Positions 1-9,852 of a stretch of 64,000 nucleotides of DNA are shown in pieces (positions within the stretch are counted from its first letter, which is position 1; each line of letters begins with the position of its first letter). This DNA comes from SZUA-430 sp964483585 (GTDB taxonomy: Bacteria; Pseudomonadota; Alphaproteobacteria; Micropepsales; Micropepsaceae). Location: contig CAZABH010000005.1 of the NCBI GenBank assembly GCA_964483585.1, positions 46,969 to 110,968 of the forward strand, written 5' to 3'. The notes under the pieces were generated by a model, which searched no databases, was not told where the DNA came from, and was given only the letters and a program-made list of their open reading frames with translations. The position numbers and the translations under genes were made by a program.

Positions 1-2
1 CA

Positions 3-2924
3 AACCAGACGATCACTGCATTCCGTGACAGCACGTTTGTCCTGACGCGGACAATCGAGATGCGGGAAGCGAATGGTGTCGTGCGCCCTATGCAGCTGCT
101 GCTGCAGGCAAGCGCCGACAACATCCACACCGAGTCGATCCGGGGCATGATCGAGCCTGGCGCAATCATGATCACCGGCATCCTCGCGACGCTGGCCCTG
201 TATGTCATGATGCTTCACCGCGCGATCCTCAGGCCGCTGACGCAGATCCAGCGGGCAATCCGGAAGTTCTCTCGGGGCAAGGTACACGTGCGTGTGCCCA
301 ACCTGCCGCGCAACGAAATCGGCATTCTCGGCGAGAAGCTGAACCGCCTGCTTGACGGTGTAGTGCAGGCACGAGCGCGTGTTGAGCAGCAGAACCGTGA
401 ACTCATGGTTGCCAAGGAAGAAGCCGAGTTGGCCAACAAGATGAAGTCGGACTTTCTGGCCACGATGAGCCACGAGATCCGAACGCCATTGAATGGCATC
501 ATGGGGATGGCCCAGCTTCTCGCCATGAGCCCGCTGCCCGAAAAGCAGGCAAAATTCTCGCGCCTGATTCTGACATCAGCCGAAACGCTGCTCACACTCA
601 TCAATGACATTCTCGACTTGTCGAAAATCGAAGCCGGCAAGGTCAGTCTCGAGTCCGTCGGCTTCAACCTGCACCAGGTCCTGGCCGACGTGGCAGAGCT
701 GATTGCCCCCAAGGGCCGCGAGAAGGACGTTGCAGTCCTCCTGCGCATTGCGCCGGGCGTGGCGGGCGAGGTGCGAGGTGACCCCCATCGTTTGCGCCAG
801 GTCGTGCTGAATTTCGCAAGCAACGCGATCAAGTTTACGGAGAATGGCCACATCTGCATTGCAGCCACCAAGGCCGGCATGACCGAAAACGGCACCTCGC
901 GCATCCGCATCTCGGTTCGCGACAGCGGCATCGGTATCGCACCTGAGGCACAGGCACGCCTGTTCACGAAGTTCACGCAGGCCGACACCTCGATGGCGCG
1001 CCGCTATGGCGGTACGGGACTTGGACTTTCGATCTGTCACGAACTTGTGACGTTGATGAATGGGCAGATCGGCGTCACCAGCACGCCAGGCGAAGGTTCC
1101 GATTTCTGGTTCGAGCTTGAGCTACCCGACGAGGCGGCGCCCCCAGCGCCGCCGCGCGATCTGGGAAAGCCTGATCCAGCCTGCATCCTGGTTCTGGATG
1201 GGCTGGAGATATCACGAACGATAGCCTCCGAAAGCATTGCACAGTCGGGCGGGCGTTGCTTTGCGGTAGCCGATACGCTTGCAGCCTTGCGCCTGCTCAA
1301 GCCCCTTGACGGCAGCATCGCGCAGATCGATGCGGTCCTGATCGCCGAACCCATGCTGGCAGCCGCACGGTCGGGAGGTCTTCTGCAAGCCGCAACCGAC
1401 CTCGAAGTGCCGGTACTCTTGTGGACATCAAATGTCGATATCGAAGGCCGCGCGCAGAGACACGAAACAGAGTTTGCGGCGATTATAGGGCGACCGGCGC
1501 TTCCCGAGAAGCTCACGCAGGCGCTGGCGAATGTAATCGGCAAGAGACGCAGGCCTGAGCGCCAGCCCCAGCGCGCTGCTGCAGGTTCAAGTCAGGTCGC
1601 GAAACAAGAGGCGCAGCCCGACTTCAAGGGCAAACGCATTCTGATTGTCGACGACAACCGCAACCAGCAGGTTCTGCTCGGGCGTTTCCTCGAAATGCTC
1701 GGCAGTAAGGTTGCAACCGCTGATGAAGGACGCAGTGCCGTCGAGTATCGCCAGCGCGAGGCATTCGATCTCATCGTCATGGATTGCCAGATGCCGGGCA
1801 TGAATGGCTTCGATGCCACGCGCTCCATCCGCCAGTACGAGCACGAGCGGCAACTGCCGCCCGTGCCGATCATTGCGCTGACAGCCCACGTCATGCGGGG
1901 CGACCGTGATCGTTGCATGAAGTCGGGAATGGACGACTACCTTACGAAACCCATGAACTTCGACGACGTCAAGCGCGTACTGGCTGAACACCTCCGTCGC
2001 TACGAAGCATTGGTTGGCGATCAGGACGATCGGCTAACGGAAGAAACAGGCGATACATCGCCGACTGTTGCACAAGCCCCCAACGATGGACATGCGGCAG
2101 GGGTGGGGCAGGGGATCCTGTTCCGCAATCCAGAGGTCCTCGTCGTCGACGACAGTGACGTCAATGGCGAAGTAGCACGCGCCACACTCGAGATGATGGG
2201 ATGCCGCGTCACCATCGCCCAATCTGGCAAAGCGGCTATGGAGGCGGTGCGCCAGAGCCGCGTCGATATCGCTCTCCTTGATATACACATGCCGGCAATG
2301 GACGGCTACGAGGTGGCCAGATTGTTTCTGCAGATGTTTGCCTCGGGCGAAGTGCAATCATTTCCGCTGGTCGCAATGACCGCGGCAACAAGCGACGCCG
2401 ATCGAGCGAAGTGCTTTGAAGTCGGCATGAGTGCCTTCGTAGCCAAGCCTCTCGATCAGGTTCAGCTCGCGCAGACACTTCACAAATGGCTCCCGGAGGA
2501 ACTTCATGCGGGACAAGACCTTCAAAGTTGGGTCCCTGCCGACGAAGCCACGTTGAACCCTGTGGCGCTGAACGGCGTGCGCAACGTCATGCGCAGCCGC
2601 TTCGACAGCTACATCAAGTTGTTCATGCGCGAGACTAGCCGCCAGCTTGACGAGATCCGCACATTGGTCACAAGCAATGGATCACCTGACGAGCTCGTCC
2701 GAGCAGTTCACACGTTACGCTCGGCCTGTGGCCAGATCGGCGCCAACCGCGTATCCGGCGCGGCAGCCTTCATTGAAGACGAGGCAATCGCGCGTGCGTC
2801 GGCCGGTGAATCCATCGCCGGCCTGCTTCCGCAGATCGAGAAACTCGACAAGCTGTTTGCCGACGTCAAATCCGAGCTGGGGCGCTATGCGACACCCGAC
2901 CAGCATCAAGGCCGATTGCCCTGA
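3..2924 (+). CDS. Hybrid sensor histidine kinase with HPt domain (5' end outside window)
   Basis: The reading frame is open to the left edge, so the ATG at 60 is probably not the true start. From that ATG there are 954 residues. Order seen: one membrane segment (about 30-55), HAMP linker, coiled coil, HisKA with the MSHEIRTPLNG box (phospho-acceptor His138), HATPase_c with GGTGLGLSI, a degenerate receiver (about 375-500), two canonical receivers (acceptors Asp575 in VMDCQMPG and Asp741 in LLDIHMPAMDG) and a C-terminal HPt domain with His884 in RAVHTLRSAC. Such proteins run an internal His-Asp-His phosphorelay. The first receiver has AEP where the acceptor Asp should be and GRPAL in place of the Lys-Pro motif, so it is likely a non-phosphorylated pseudo-receiver. 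The periplasmic sensor is cut off, so the signal is unknown. Its last 19 bases overlap the convergent esterase gene. Confidence 0.93.
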   Translation, partial: NQTITAFRDSTFVLTRTIEMREANGVVRPMQLLLQASADNIHTESIRGMIEPGAIMITGILATLALYVMMLHRAILRPLTQIQRAIRKFSRGKVHVRVPNLPRNEIGILGEKLNRLLDGVVQARARVEQQNRELMVAKEEAELANKMKSDFLATMSHEIRTPLNGIMGMAQLLAMSPLPEKQAKFSRLILTSAETLLTLINDILDLSKIEAGKVSLESVGFNLHQVLADVAELIAPKGREKDVAVLLRIAPGVAGEVRGDPHRLRQVVLNFASNAIKFTENGHICIAATKAGMTENGTSRIRISVRDSGIGIAPEAQARLFTKFTQADTSMARRYGGTGLGLSICHELVTLMNGQIGVTSTPGEGSDFWFELELPDEAAPPAPPRDLGKPDPACILVLDGLEISRTIASESIAQSGGRCFAVADTLAALRLLKPLDGSIAQIDAVLIAEPMLAAARSGGLLQAATDLEVPVLLWTSNVDIEGRAQRHETEFAAIIGRPALPEKLTQALANVIGKRRRPERQPQRAAAGSSQVAKQEAQPDFKGKRILIVDDNRNQQVLLGRFLEMLGSKVATADEGRSAVEYRQREAFDLIVMDCQMPGMNGFDATRSIRQYEHERQLPPVPIIALTAHVMRGDRDRCMKSGMDDYLTKPMNFDDVKRVLAEHLRRYEALVGDQDDRLTEETGDTSPTVAQAPNDGHAAGVGQGILFRNPEVLVVDDSDVNGEVARATLEMMGCRVTIAQSGKAAMEAVRQSRVDIALLDIHMPAMDGYEVARLFLQMFASGEVQSFPLVAMTAATSDADRAKCFEVGMSAFVAKPLDQVQLAQTLHKWLPEELHAGQDLQSWVPADEATLNPVALNGVRNVMRSRFDSYIKLFMRETSRQLDEIRTLVTSNGSPDELVRAVHTLRSACGQIGANRVSGAAAFIEDEAIARASAGESIAGLLPQIEKLDKLFADVKSELGRYATPDQHQGRLP

Positions 2925-3784
2925 CCTTCGGTCGCACCCAGAAAAGTAAGGGGATCTCGAAGGAAACCTTCGGTGTGCTTCAACACCGGCGAACGCCATC
3001 GCATTCCGGGCATCAGGCTGGTCAGGATGCCCGAGTGACCGATGCCAGCGTAGACTTCTGAGCGCGCTGGTGAGCCCTCCCTCTGCAAGGCATCGACCAT
3101 GAGCACGCTGGCATGCGAACCAACCACGCGATCCCGCGCCCCGTGCAGCAGCAGCATCGGTGGCAAACCTGCACGCGCAAGTTTGATCGGCCGCGCTGAC
3201 TGGGGGGCGTCCGCTGCAGGGGCAAAGATGTCCTTCACGCCTCGCCACTTGAGCGGGTTCAGTGTGTAGGGCCCCGCAAGTCCGACGATACCCGCAATAT
3301 CCTTGGGCGACAGTCCATGGCTTGCCAGGTAACGCGGATCCAGGGCGAGCGTTGCCGCAATATGAGCCCCCGCAGAATGGCCCATGATGAACAGGCGCGA
3401 GGGGTGCCCGCCCAGGCGCAGCAGATTGCTGTGCGTCCAGTGCAGCGCACGCGCGGCATCCTCGTTGAAGCGCGGGAATTGAACCTGAGGAAACAGCCTG
3501 TAGTCGGGAATGATCACCAGGTGACCCCTGCCTGCCAGCATGCGTCCAAGCAGGCGATAGTACCAGCGCGCGCCACTGACCCACCCACCGCCATAGAGGA
3601 ACAGGATGGTCGACGTCACACGACGGTTCTGCGGCAGGTAGATGTCCAGCCGATGTCGGGGATCATCGCCATAAGGCACGTGGCGCAAGGGGAAGAAGTC
3701 CTTATCGCCCGCGCCACCGGCACCGATCCGGAAAGACAGGGTCTCTGGCGGGACATCTGGTGGCGGCGAGAGGACAATGTTCAT
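2906..3784 (-). CDS. Alpha/beta hydrolase (acetyl-hydrolase / carboxylesterase type)
   Basis: A 292-residue serine hydrolase. I chose the ATG at 3784, which has an AAGGGG ribosome site just upstream, rather than the ORF start 12 codons earlier. Seen: LYGGGW as the oxyanion-hole (HGGG-like) motif, nucleophile elbow GHSAGAH, acidic residue in HGARDRVV and His in GIGHSGIL. This matches the hormone-sensitive-lipase/alpha-beta-hydrolase_3 group, which cleaves short-chain esters. There is no signal peptide, so it is probably cytoplasmic. The substrate cannot be told. It is transcribed toward the hybrid kinase and overlaps its 3' end. Confidence 0.85.
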   Translation of the reverse strand: MNIVLSPPPDVPPETLSFRIGAGGAGDKDFFPLRHVPYGDDPRHRLDIYLPQNRRVTSTILFLYGGGWVSGARWYYRLLGRMLAGRGHLVIIPDYRLFPQVQFPRFNEDAARALHWTHSNLLRLGGHPSRLFIMGHSAGAHIAATLALDPRYLASHGLSPKDIAGIVGLAGPYTLNPLKWRGVKDIFAPAADAPQSARPIKLARAGLPPMLLLHGARDRVVGSHASVLMVDALQREGSPARSEVYAGIGHSGILTSLMPGMRWRSPVLKHTEGFLRDPLTFLGATEGQGNRP

Positions 3785-3861
3785 GCCCCTTCTTTGCGCG
3801 AGGGCAGAAGCGCACGTCAAGCTGGCCGTCGGTCGCGCCGTGGTTTTCCGGGCCTTCCGTC

Positions 3862-5475
3862 TCAGTTCAGCGGGGTTGAGAAGGTAACCAGCAGCGCATG
3901 ACCACCGTCACGCTCCCGAGCGGCGGTCTCGCCACGATCTGACGATTTTCCCATGTCATAACGGTATTCCAGGCGCAGGCTTGCCTCAGGCCGGTTCAGG
4001 CTTTCCCGCACATAGTCCGAGACATCGATGCTGAGCTGCAACTGTTGTCCCTTTGAGCGCGCCGAGAGGTCGTCGTCAACGAGCTGCGACTGCGCGTCGG
4101 CGGCACCATAGCGCAGCTCGACGCGTGGGCCGCGATCCGGGGCATAGCCGATGCTGACATGGGGAGCCATCTGGCTTTCGGCAGTCCTGCGACCCAGCAC
4201 ATCATCATCGGTCTGGATCAACGACAGCCCCGCACCCAGCTTCCAGTTTCCCCGCCGCATGCTGTGCGACAGGTCTGCATAGCGGTCGGATGATCGGGAG
4301 AGCCTGACGCCATCCTCGGCGCCGGGCGTCATCATGTCGGTCGTGATGCGCCGCTCCCTCAGGCTTGCTGTCGTCTCACCAAAGCGACCCTGCCAGCTCA
4401 TCGCCAGATGTGCGGTCGACACGCGGTCTCTTGGGCCAACGGTGATCTCCGCGCGCGTGACATCGCCCCGCTCGAAGCCGCCGCTCAAGGACGTGGGAAG
4501 AAGATGGCGCACGGGATCCAAAGTGTCGGCAATCGCAGAAGGCAGCACGTCCGCAACCAGAAGGTCGGCGCTGATGCCAGAGAAGGTCGTTCGTCGCAGC
4601 CACTGCCCGCCATTGATCAGGCTGAACTCGGCGCCCTGCCGGCGATAGACCTGAAGTTCGGATGCCTTGAAACCGACGGTGATCTGCTCGCGTGAACGGG
4701 CCTCGTCACGGCTTTCGTAATCCTGATAGCCCACCGTCACGTTGGTCGCGCCATACTCGAGGCGCGAGGAAATGGTGGACCAGCTGCCCGGGAAGACGAA
4801 ACGGCCGTCGACAAGCGGCAGCATGACCGCCGCCGCACCCTCGGACAATTGTCCCATCTCGCCATCGACCAGAAGTTTCAGGTTCCCCGAATCAACAAGC
4901 TGGGCAGCGATCCTGTGTCGCCGCGTGGTCTGGCGTGCTGCGCGGTCACGTGGCCGGTCGCGAACCTCAGGGTCGTTGAAATCGCGAGGCGTGACGCCGG
5001 CGTCGTCATCCATGAAGAAGGTGCTCATGCGAAGCCGCCCCCCAAGGGCATCGACCTCACTGGTGCCGCCGACCGGCAGCGCAAGGCCCGGGCCGCCGCG
5101 GCCGCTGGCAAGCCAGGAGATCCGCTGCGACAGCAACGGCTCGAACACGGCGCTGCCCGAGGCCAGGCGCGGCAGAAGGGCAGCCGTCTGGCTCGCAGGT
5201 ACGGGCAGCAACGGCTGATAGGCGAGGAATGGCGCGAGCGCGTCGATTTGCTTGTGAATGGGGCCGACGACTGGTTGCGCGGCCTGTCGCGCGTGCGCCC
5301 CCTCTCGCGGGAAAGGCTCGGCCTTGTCCGATAGAACCCCTGGCAGTATCCAATAGGCCGATCCCGTCCCACCTTGGGCCGCGCCCGCCGTCGCAAGAAC
5401 CGACGCGCCAGCCATCAGCCAGCAGCAGATCCTGGATTTTGCCAGACGGGTTGGTGAATTCTGTTCCATCATCAT
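3862..5475 (-). CDS. Unknown exported protein, possible outer-membrane beta-barrel
   Basis: A 537-residue protein that I do not recognise. The N-terminus has a basic stretch, a hydrophobic core (CWLMAGASVLATAGAA) and small residues that suit a Sec signal peptide. The rest has no long hydrophobic segment. It shows many short alternating hydrophilic/hydrophobic stretches typical of beta strands (LEYGATNVTVGYQDY, ASLRLEYRYDMG) and ends in a strand, as outer-membrane barrels do. The start is one of three consecutive ATG codons at 5475, 5472 and 5469. It stands alone behind a long upstream region. Barrel identity is inference from strand periodicity only. Confidence 0.7.
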   Translation of the reverse strand: MMMEQNSPTRLAKSRICCWLMAGASVLATAGAAQGGTGSAYWILPGVLSDKAEPFPREGAHARQAAQPVVGPIHKQIDALAPFLAYQPLLPVPASQTAALLPRLASGSAVFEPLLSQRISWLASGRGGPGLALPVGGTSEVDALGGRLRMSTFFMDDDAGVTPRDFNDPEVRDRPRDRAARQTTRRHRIAAQLVDSGNLKLLVDGEMGQLSEGAAAVMLPLVDGRFVFPGSWSTISSRLEYGATNVTVGYQDYESRDEARSREQITVGFKASELQVYRRQGAEFSLINGGQWLRRTTFSGISADLLVADVLPSAIADTLDPVRHLLPTSLSGGFERGDVTRAEITVGPRDRVSTAHLAMSWQGRFGETTASLRERRITTDMMTPGAEDGVRLSRSSDRYADLSHSMRRGNWKLGAGLSLIQTDDDVLGRRTAESQMAPHVSIGYAPDRGPRVELRYGAADAQSQLVDDDLSARSKGQQLQLSIDVSDYVRESLNRPEASLRLEYRYDMGKSSDRGETAARERDGGHALLVTFSTPLN

Positions 5476-6258
5476 CCGTTCTCCGCAAGTTTCGCGCCAG
5501 GACGGACAGTCGGTCGTTGGCGCTGTAATCGGCGCCGCAGCCAGCTTGGCTGCGACGTCAACAATACCCGTCCTTCCGGACGTTCGGAGTCATGATGAAT
5601 TCAGTCGAAATGCTGGCGCGGATCGTGCGCCAATTCCCCTCGTGCATGCCGCCCTCCCTCTAGGCGTTGGCGGCGCAACCCTGTGTGCGAACGCATCGGA
5701 CAGCAGAATCACGCAGCACTTCATCTGTGTACAGCGTAATCTCGATTTGCGTTTTGTCCATGCACACCACCAAATATTTTCCGCATGCGGACTTTATCCG
5801 TTAAGCGCGTCGGGCGTTGCATTTGTTCAGGTGGAAGCAAGTGTTACGTGATGTTGCAGCATGATTTGATCGCGCTACAGCAATACAAAGCCCACGGACA
5901 ATGCATGCTGCCATGCAGCATCCACGTTCGGTCGACGCGCGCTGTGAATGATGAATGCGTGCGGCCGCGACGTCTGCATGGGCGGCGACAGCGACCTCTT
6001 GACTGGCGCTCCGAAGCGGCAGGAATCGCCGAGGCGGCCAGCCAAGGTCCCGCGCAACCCCAAAACGGGCGTTGGCGGTGAAGTGCCGCCCCGCCGGATG
6101 GCTGCGATAGCATCTTGCTGTTATGCTTTACGGTGAGGTAGGTTCTCGTCGCGTCGTCGTTAGTTGGCGCAGGCAAAGTCGAGTTAGTCCGAGTTTTAAT
6201 ATTATAGCGGAGGCAGGGCACAGGCCCGTCATTCGCTGTTCTCTAGGCGCAAGTAAAC
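5476..6258. other. 783-bp gene-poor region between divergent genes
   Basis: This stretch separates the leftward unknown exported protein from the rightward luxR-type gene. I see no reading frame with convincing codon use or a recognisable protein remnant. It is less GC-rich than its surroundings in places, notably 5750-5900 and 6180-6215 (ttttaatattatagcgg). It must hold the promoters of both flanking genes and contains a short perfect palindrome at 5905-5921. A non-coding RNA is possible but nothing in the sequence shows one. Confidence 0.5.
5905..5921. promoter_or_regulatory. Perfect 17-bp interrupted palindrome
   Basis: ATGCTGC-CAT-GCAGCAT reads the same on both strands around a 3-bp centre. 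Size and symmetry fit a dimeric regulator site (lux boxes are 18-20 bp). It lies about 340 bp upstream of the luxR-type gene, which is far for a simple promoter operator. No function is shown. Confidence 0.3.
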
Positions 6259-6981
6259 ATGATCGATCATTACAGGACCCTGTCCGAAGCCCTCACCCGC
6301 ATCAATGCGGCCTCATCGGCGGTTGGTGTATGGGCCACCCTGAAGGACCTTGGCGCCAGCTTCGGCTACACGTACCTCATGGCAGCAGAAGTTCCGCCGA
6401 CCGGCCGGGGGCTGCTGGACGCGGTTGTCTATTCCGACTGGCGCAAGCAGGTGATCGCCGAGATGGTGAAGTCGCCGGACAGCCTCAACCATCCATTCGT
6501 CTGCTTTTCTGCCAGATCTCATGCGCCGTTTACGGTGAACGAGCTGCGCGCGCTTGAAGCCTTTCGTGACACGGATTGGTCGCAGCACCTGCCGCAGAAC
6601 ATTCTCGAAGGGGACGGCTTGGTGGTTCCTGTACATCGCGGTAGCGAACTGATGGGCGCAATGGTCTTCGCCGGCGAGAAGCCGGATGCGTCGCCCCTTG
6701 CGCGCGCGATTCTTCAGGTCGCCGCGCACGCCGCGGTCGAAAGGGTCGATGTATTGAAGAACCAGACCGAACCCGTCGCCTCACCAGCACTGTCCGCCCG
6801 CGAAATCCAGTGCCTGACCCATATTGCGGCCGGGCACGAGGATGACGAGATCAGTCGGCTTCTGGGGATCAGCCCGCGCACCGTCCGCTTCCATGTAGAC
6901 AGCGCCAAGGCAAAGCTGGGCGTCAACTCGAGGGTTCAGGCTGTCACAAAGGCGCTTCGCTCTAGGCTGATCACGGTTTGA
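6259..6981 (+). CDS. LuxR-family transcriptional regulator (orphan/solo)
   Basis: A 240-residue protein of the usual LuxR size. Residues about 15-155 resemble an autoinducer-binding domain and residues 172-235 are a GerE-type helix-turn-helix (LSAREIQCLTHIAAG, then RTVRFHVDSAKAKLGVNSR). The usual Asp-Pro pair that contacts the AHL amide appears replaced by SLNHPF, so the ligand may not be a normal acyl-homoserine lactone. No luxI-type synthase is in the window. There is no strong Shine-Dalgarno sequence before the ATG. The orphan status is limited by the window size. Confidence 0.88.
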   Translation: MIDHYRTLSEALTRINAASSAVGVWATLKDLGASFGYTYLMAAEVPPTGRGLLDAVVYSDWRKQVIAEMVKSPDSLNHPFVCFSARSHAPFTVNELRALEAFRDTDWSQHLPQNILEGDGLVVPVHRGSELMGAMVFAGEKPDASPLARAILQVAAHAAVERVDVLKNQTEPVASPALSAREIQCLTHIAAGHEDDEISRLLGISPRTVRFHVDSAKAKLGVNSRVQAVTKALRSRLITV

Positions 6982-6984
6982 TTG

Positions 6985-7040
6985 CGGCACAACGCCAAGC
7001 CGAGTAAGGGCGAATGCCTTCGCCTCGCGATTGTGTGCCG
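6985..7040. terminator. Nested hairpin after luxR-type gene (terminator-like)
   Basis: Four bases after the stop codon an outer inverted repeat (CGGCACAA at 6985, TTGTGTGCCG ending 7040) encloses a perfect inner hairpin, GGCGAA-TGCC-TTCGCC at 7009-7024. No T-run follows, so it may be an mRNA end-protecting structure rather than a true intrinsic terminator. Confidence 0.35.
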
Positions 7041-7135
7041 ACCATCAATAAGGGAATAAGTGACCGGCAAGGTCTTGTTTCAGGCGGCGGTCTCAGGCTC
7101 ATTCAGAACGAACGCCTGACAGGACTGACCGACCC

Positions 7136-7915
7136 TTGCAAATCTGCGCCACCGGATCGCTGACACAATGCACGCTGGACGCCGTCCCGCTGCTTGTTGC
7201 CGTCCTGACGATCACCGCGATCGCATTGTTGGTCATTCGTTTCCACCTCAAGAGAAACGAGGGCGGGCAGGGGCAGGCAAAGCCGCCATCCCCGCCCCCC
7301 GCGCCCGTAAGGCCAGTGCCCGGGCCACCGGCGCCACCACCCAAGCCATCACCCCTTCAACTTCGCATCAGCGACGCGCCAGATCTCAAGCTGGCCCAGT
7401 TCATGAACGACCTGCGCATCCAGGGCGCCTTCGCCGACGTCCTGACGGCGGCCATTCTGGGATCCCAGGGATGGAAGCAGTTGCCATCGCGCTACCACGG
7501 CGACCGCGGCATCGGTGGACTGTTTGTGCGTGAAGTGCGCGGAGGCGGCGGGTTCGAATGCCTCGCGACCGAAAGCCTCGCCAATGGCGCCAGCTTTGAT
7601 CCAGCCGTCATGACCGACGCAAAGCTCGCAGGCGAGATCGCCCAGCTCTACGAGCTTGGTGCCATGTCCCGTCCTGTAGCAGAGGAATTGATGAGGGGAC
7701 TGCACGAGGGACGCTCGTTCTTCCGCAAGGAACTCTGGCGCCACGACCTGTCCTCGGGCCTCACCACGATCAGCGAGTTGGGGCGCCAGGGAGAAAAAGG
7801 TCGGTCGGTCACAAGGGCCAACGCGAGATTGGCCAGTGCGCTCTACCTCTCGATTGCTGCCTTTGACCGCGAGGGGGTCTATCTGGGGCGTCCCCCGCTC
7901 GACAGCGAGACGTGA
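7136..7915 (+). CDS. Unknown membrane-anchored protein with proline-rich linker
   Basis: A 259-residue protein starting with TTG at 7136, chosen because the whole N-terminal membrane segment (PLLVAVLTITAIALLVI, about residues 16-36) lies in this frame and no ATG precedes it. A basic cytosolic stretch and a proline-rich linker (about 45-80) lead to a soluble alpha/beta-looking domain of about 170 residues. I do not recognise the domain. It converges on the efflux permease with only four bases between the two stop codons, so it is not part of that operon. Confidence 0.7.
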   Translation: MQICATGSLTQCTLDAVPLLVAVLTITAIALLVIRFHLKRNEGGQGQAKPPSPPPAPVRPVPGPPAPPPKPSPLQLRISDAPDLKLAQFMNDLRIQGAFADVLTAAILGSQGWKQLPSRYHGDRGIGGLFVREVRGGGGFECLATESLANGASFDPAVMTDAKLAGEIAQLYELGAMSRPVAEELMRGLHEGRSFFRKELWRHDLSSGLTTISELGRQGEKGRSVTRANARLASALYLSIAAFDREGVYLGRPPLDSET

Positions 7916-7919
7916 AGGG

Positions 7920-9148
<1,229 letters not shown>

Positions 9149-9152
<4 letters not shown>

Positions 9153-9850
9153 GCCGACATCCCCGCTTCCGTGACCGGGCCGTCATAAACGATTCGCCCG
9201 TCCTTGAATTTCACGAGGCGCTTGGCCTGCACGGCGATGTCTGGCTCGTGCGTGACAAGGATGGTGGTGATCCCGCGATCCGCGTTCAGCGACCGGATAA
9301 TGCGCATAATCTCGGTTGAGGACACGCTGTCCAGATTGCCCGTAGGTTCGTCAGCCAGGATCACGGGAGGTTCCATCGCAAGCGCACGCGCGATGGCCAC
9401 GCGCTGCTGCTGCCCGCCGGAAAGCTGGTTGGGACGCGAGTGATACTTCGCCGAAAGCCCGACCTGGTCCAGCAAATCGCGCGCCCGCGGCTCCCATTCG
9501 CTGCGGGGAAGGCCGGCACAGATCATGGGCAGGGCGACATTGTCCAGCGCCGAGCGCCGCTGCAACAAGTTGAAACCCTGGAAGACGAAGCCCAGCATGC
9601 GGTTGCGAAGTTCCGCAGCCCTGTCTGCCGAGAGCCCGGTTGTATCTTCGCCACCCAGCAGGTAGTGCCCACGGTCAGCTCGGTCCAGACATCCAAGGAT
9701 GTTCATGAAAGTCGATTTGCCCGACCCCGAGGGGCCCATGATCGCAAGGAACTCGCCGGGCATCACGCGCATCGAGACCTGTCGCAGCACTGGCGCCATG
9801 GCGCCATACGACTTGTCCACGCGATCCACTTGGATGATGGGCTGGCTCAT
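9149..9850 (-). CDS. MacB/LolD-type ABC transporter ATP-binding protein
   Basis: A 233-residue ATPase with Walker A GPSGSGKST, Q-loop, ABC signature LSGGQQQR, Walker B VILADEPTGNLD and switch His in ILVTHE. The EPTGNLD tail of Walker B is typical of the MacB/LolD/FtsE group. It follows the adaptor gene after two bases and overlaps the permease by four, so translation is coupled. It powers the MacB-type permease by mechanotransmission. Confidence 0.95.
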
Positions 9851-9852
9851 GG

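Noticed and set aside
5546..5851. 101-codon frame in the gene-poor region upstream of luxR
   Set aside because: No ribosome site, mixed composition and no homology; likely chance.
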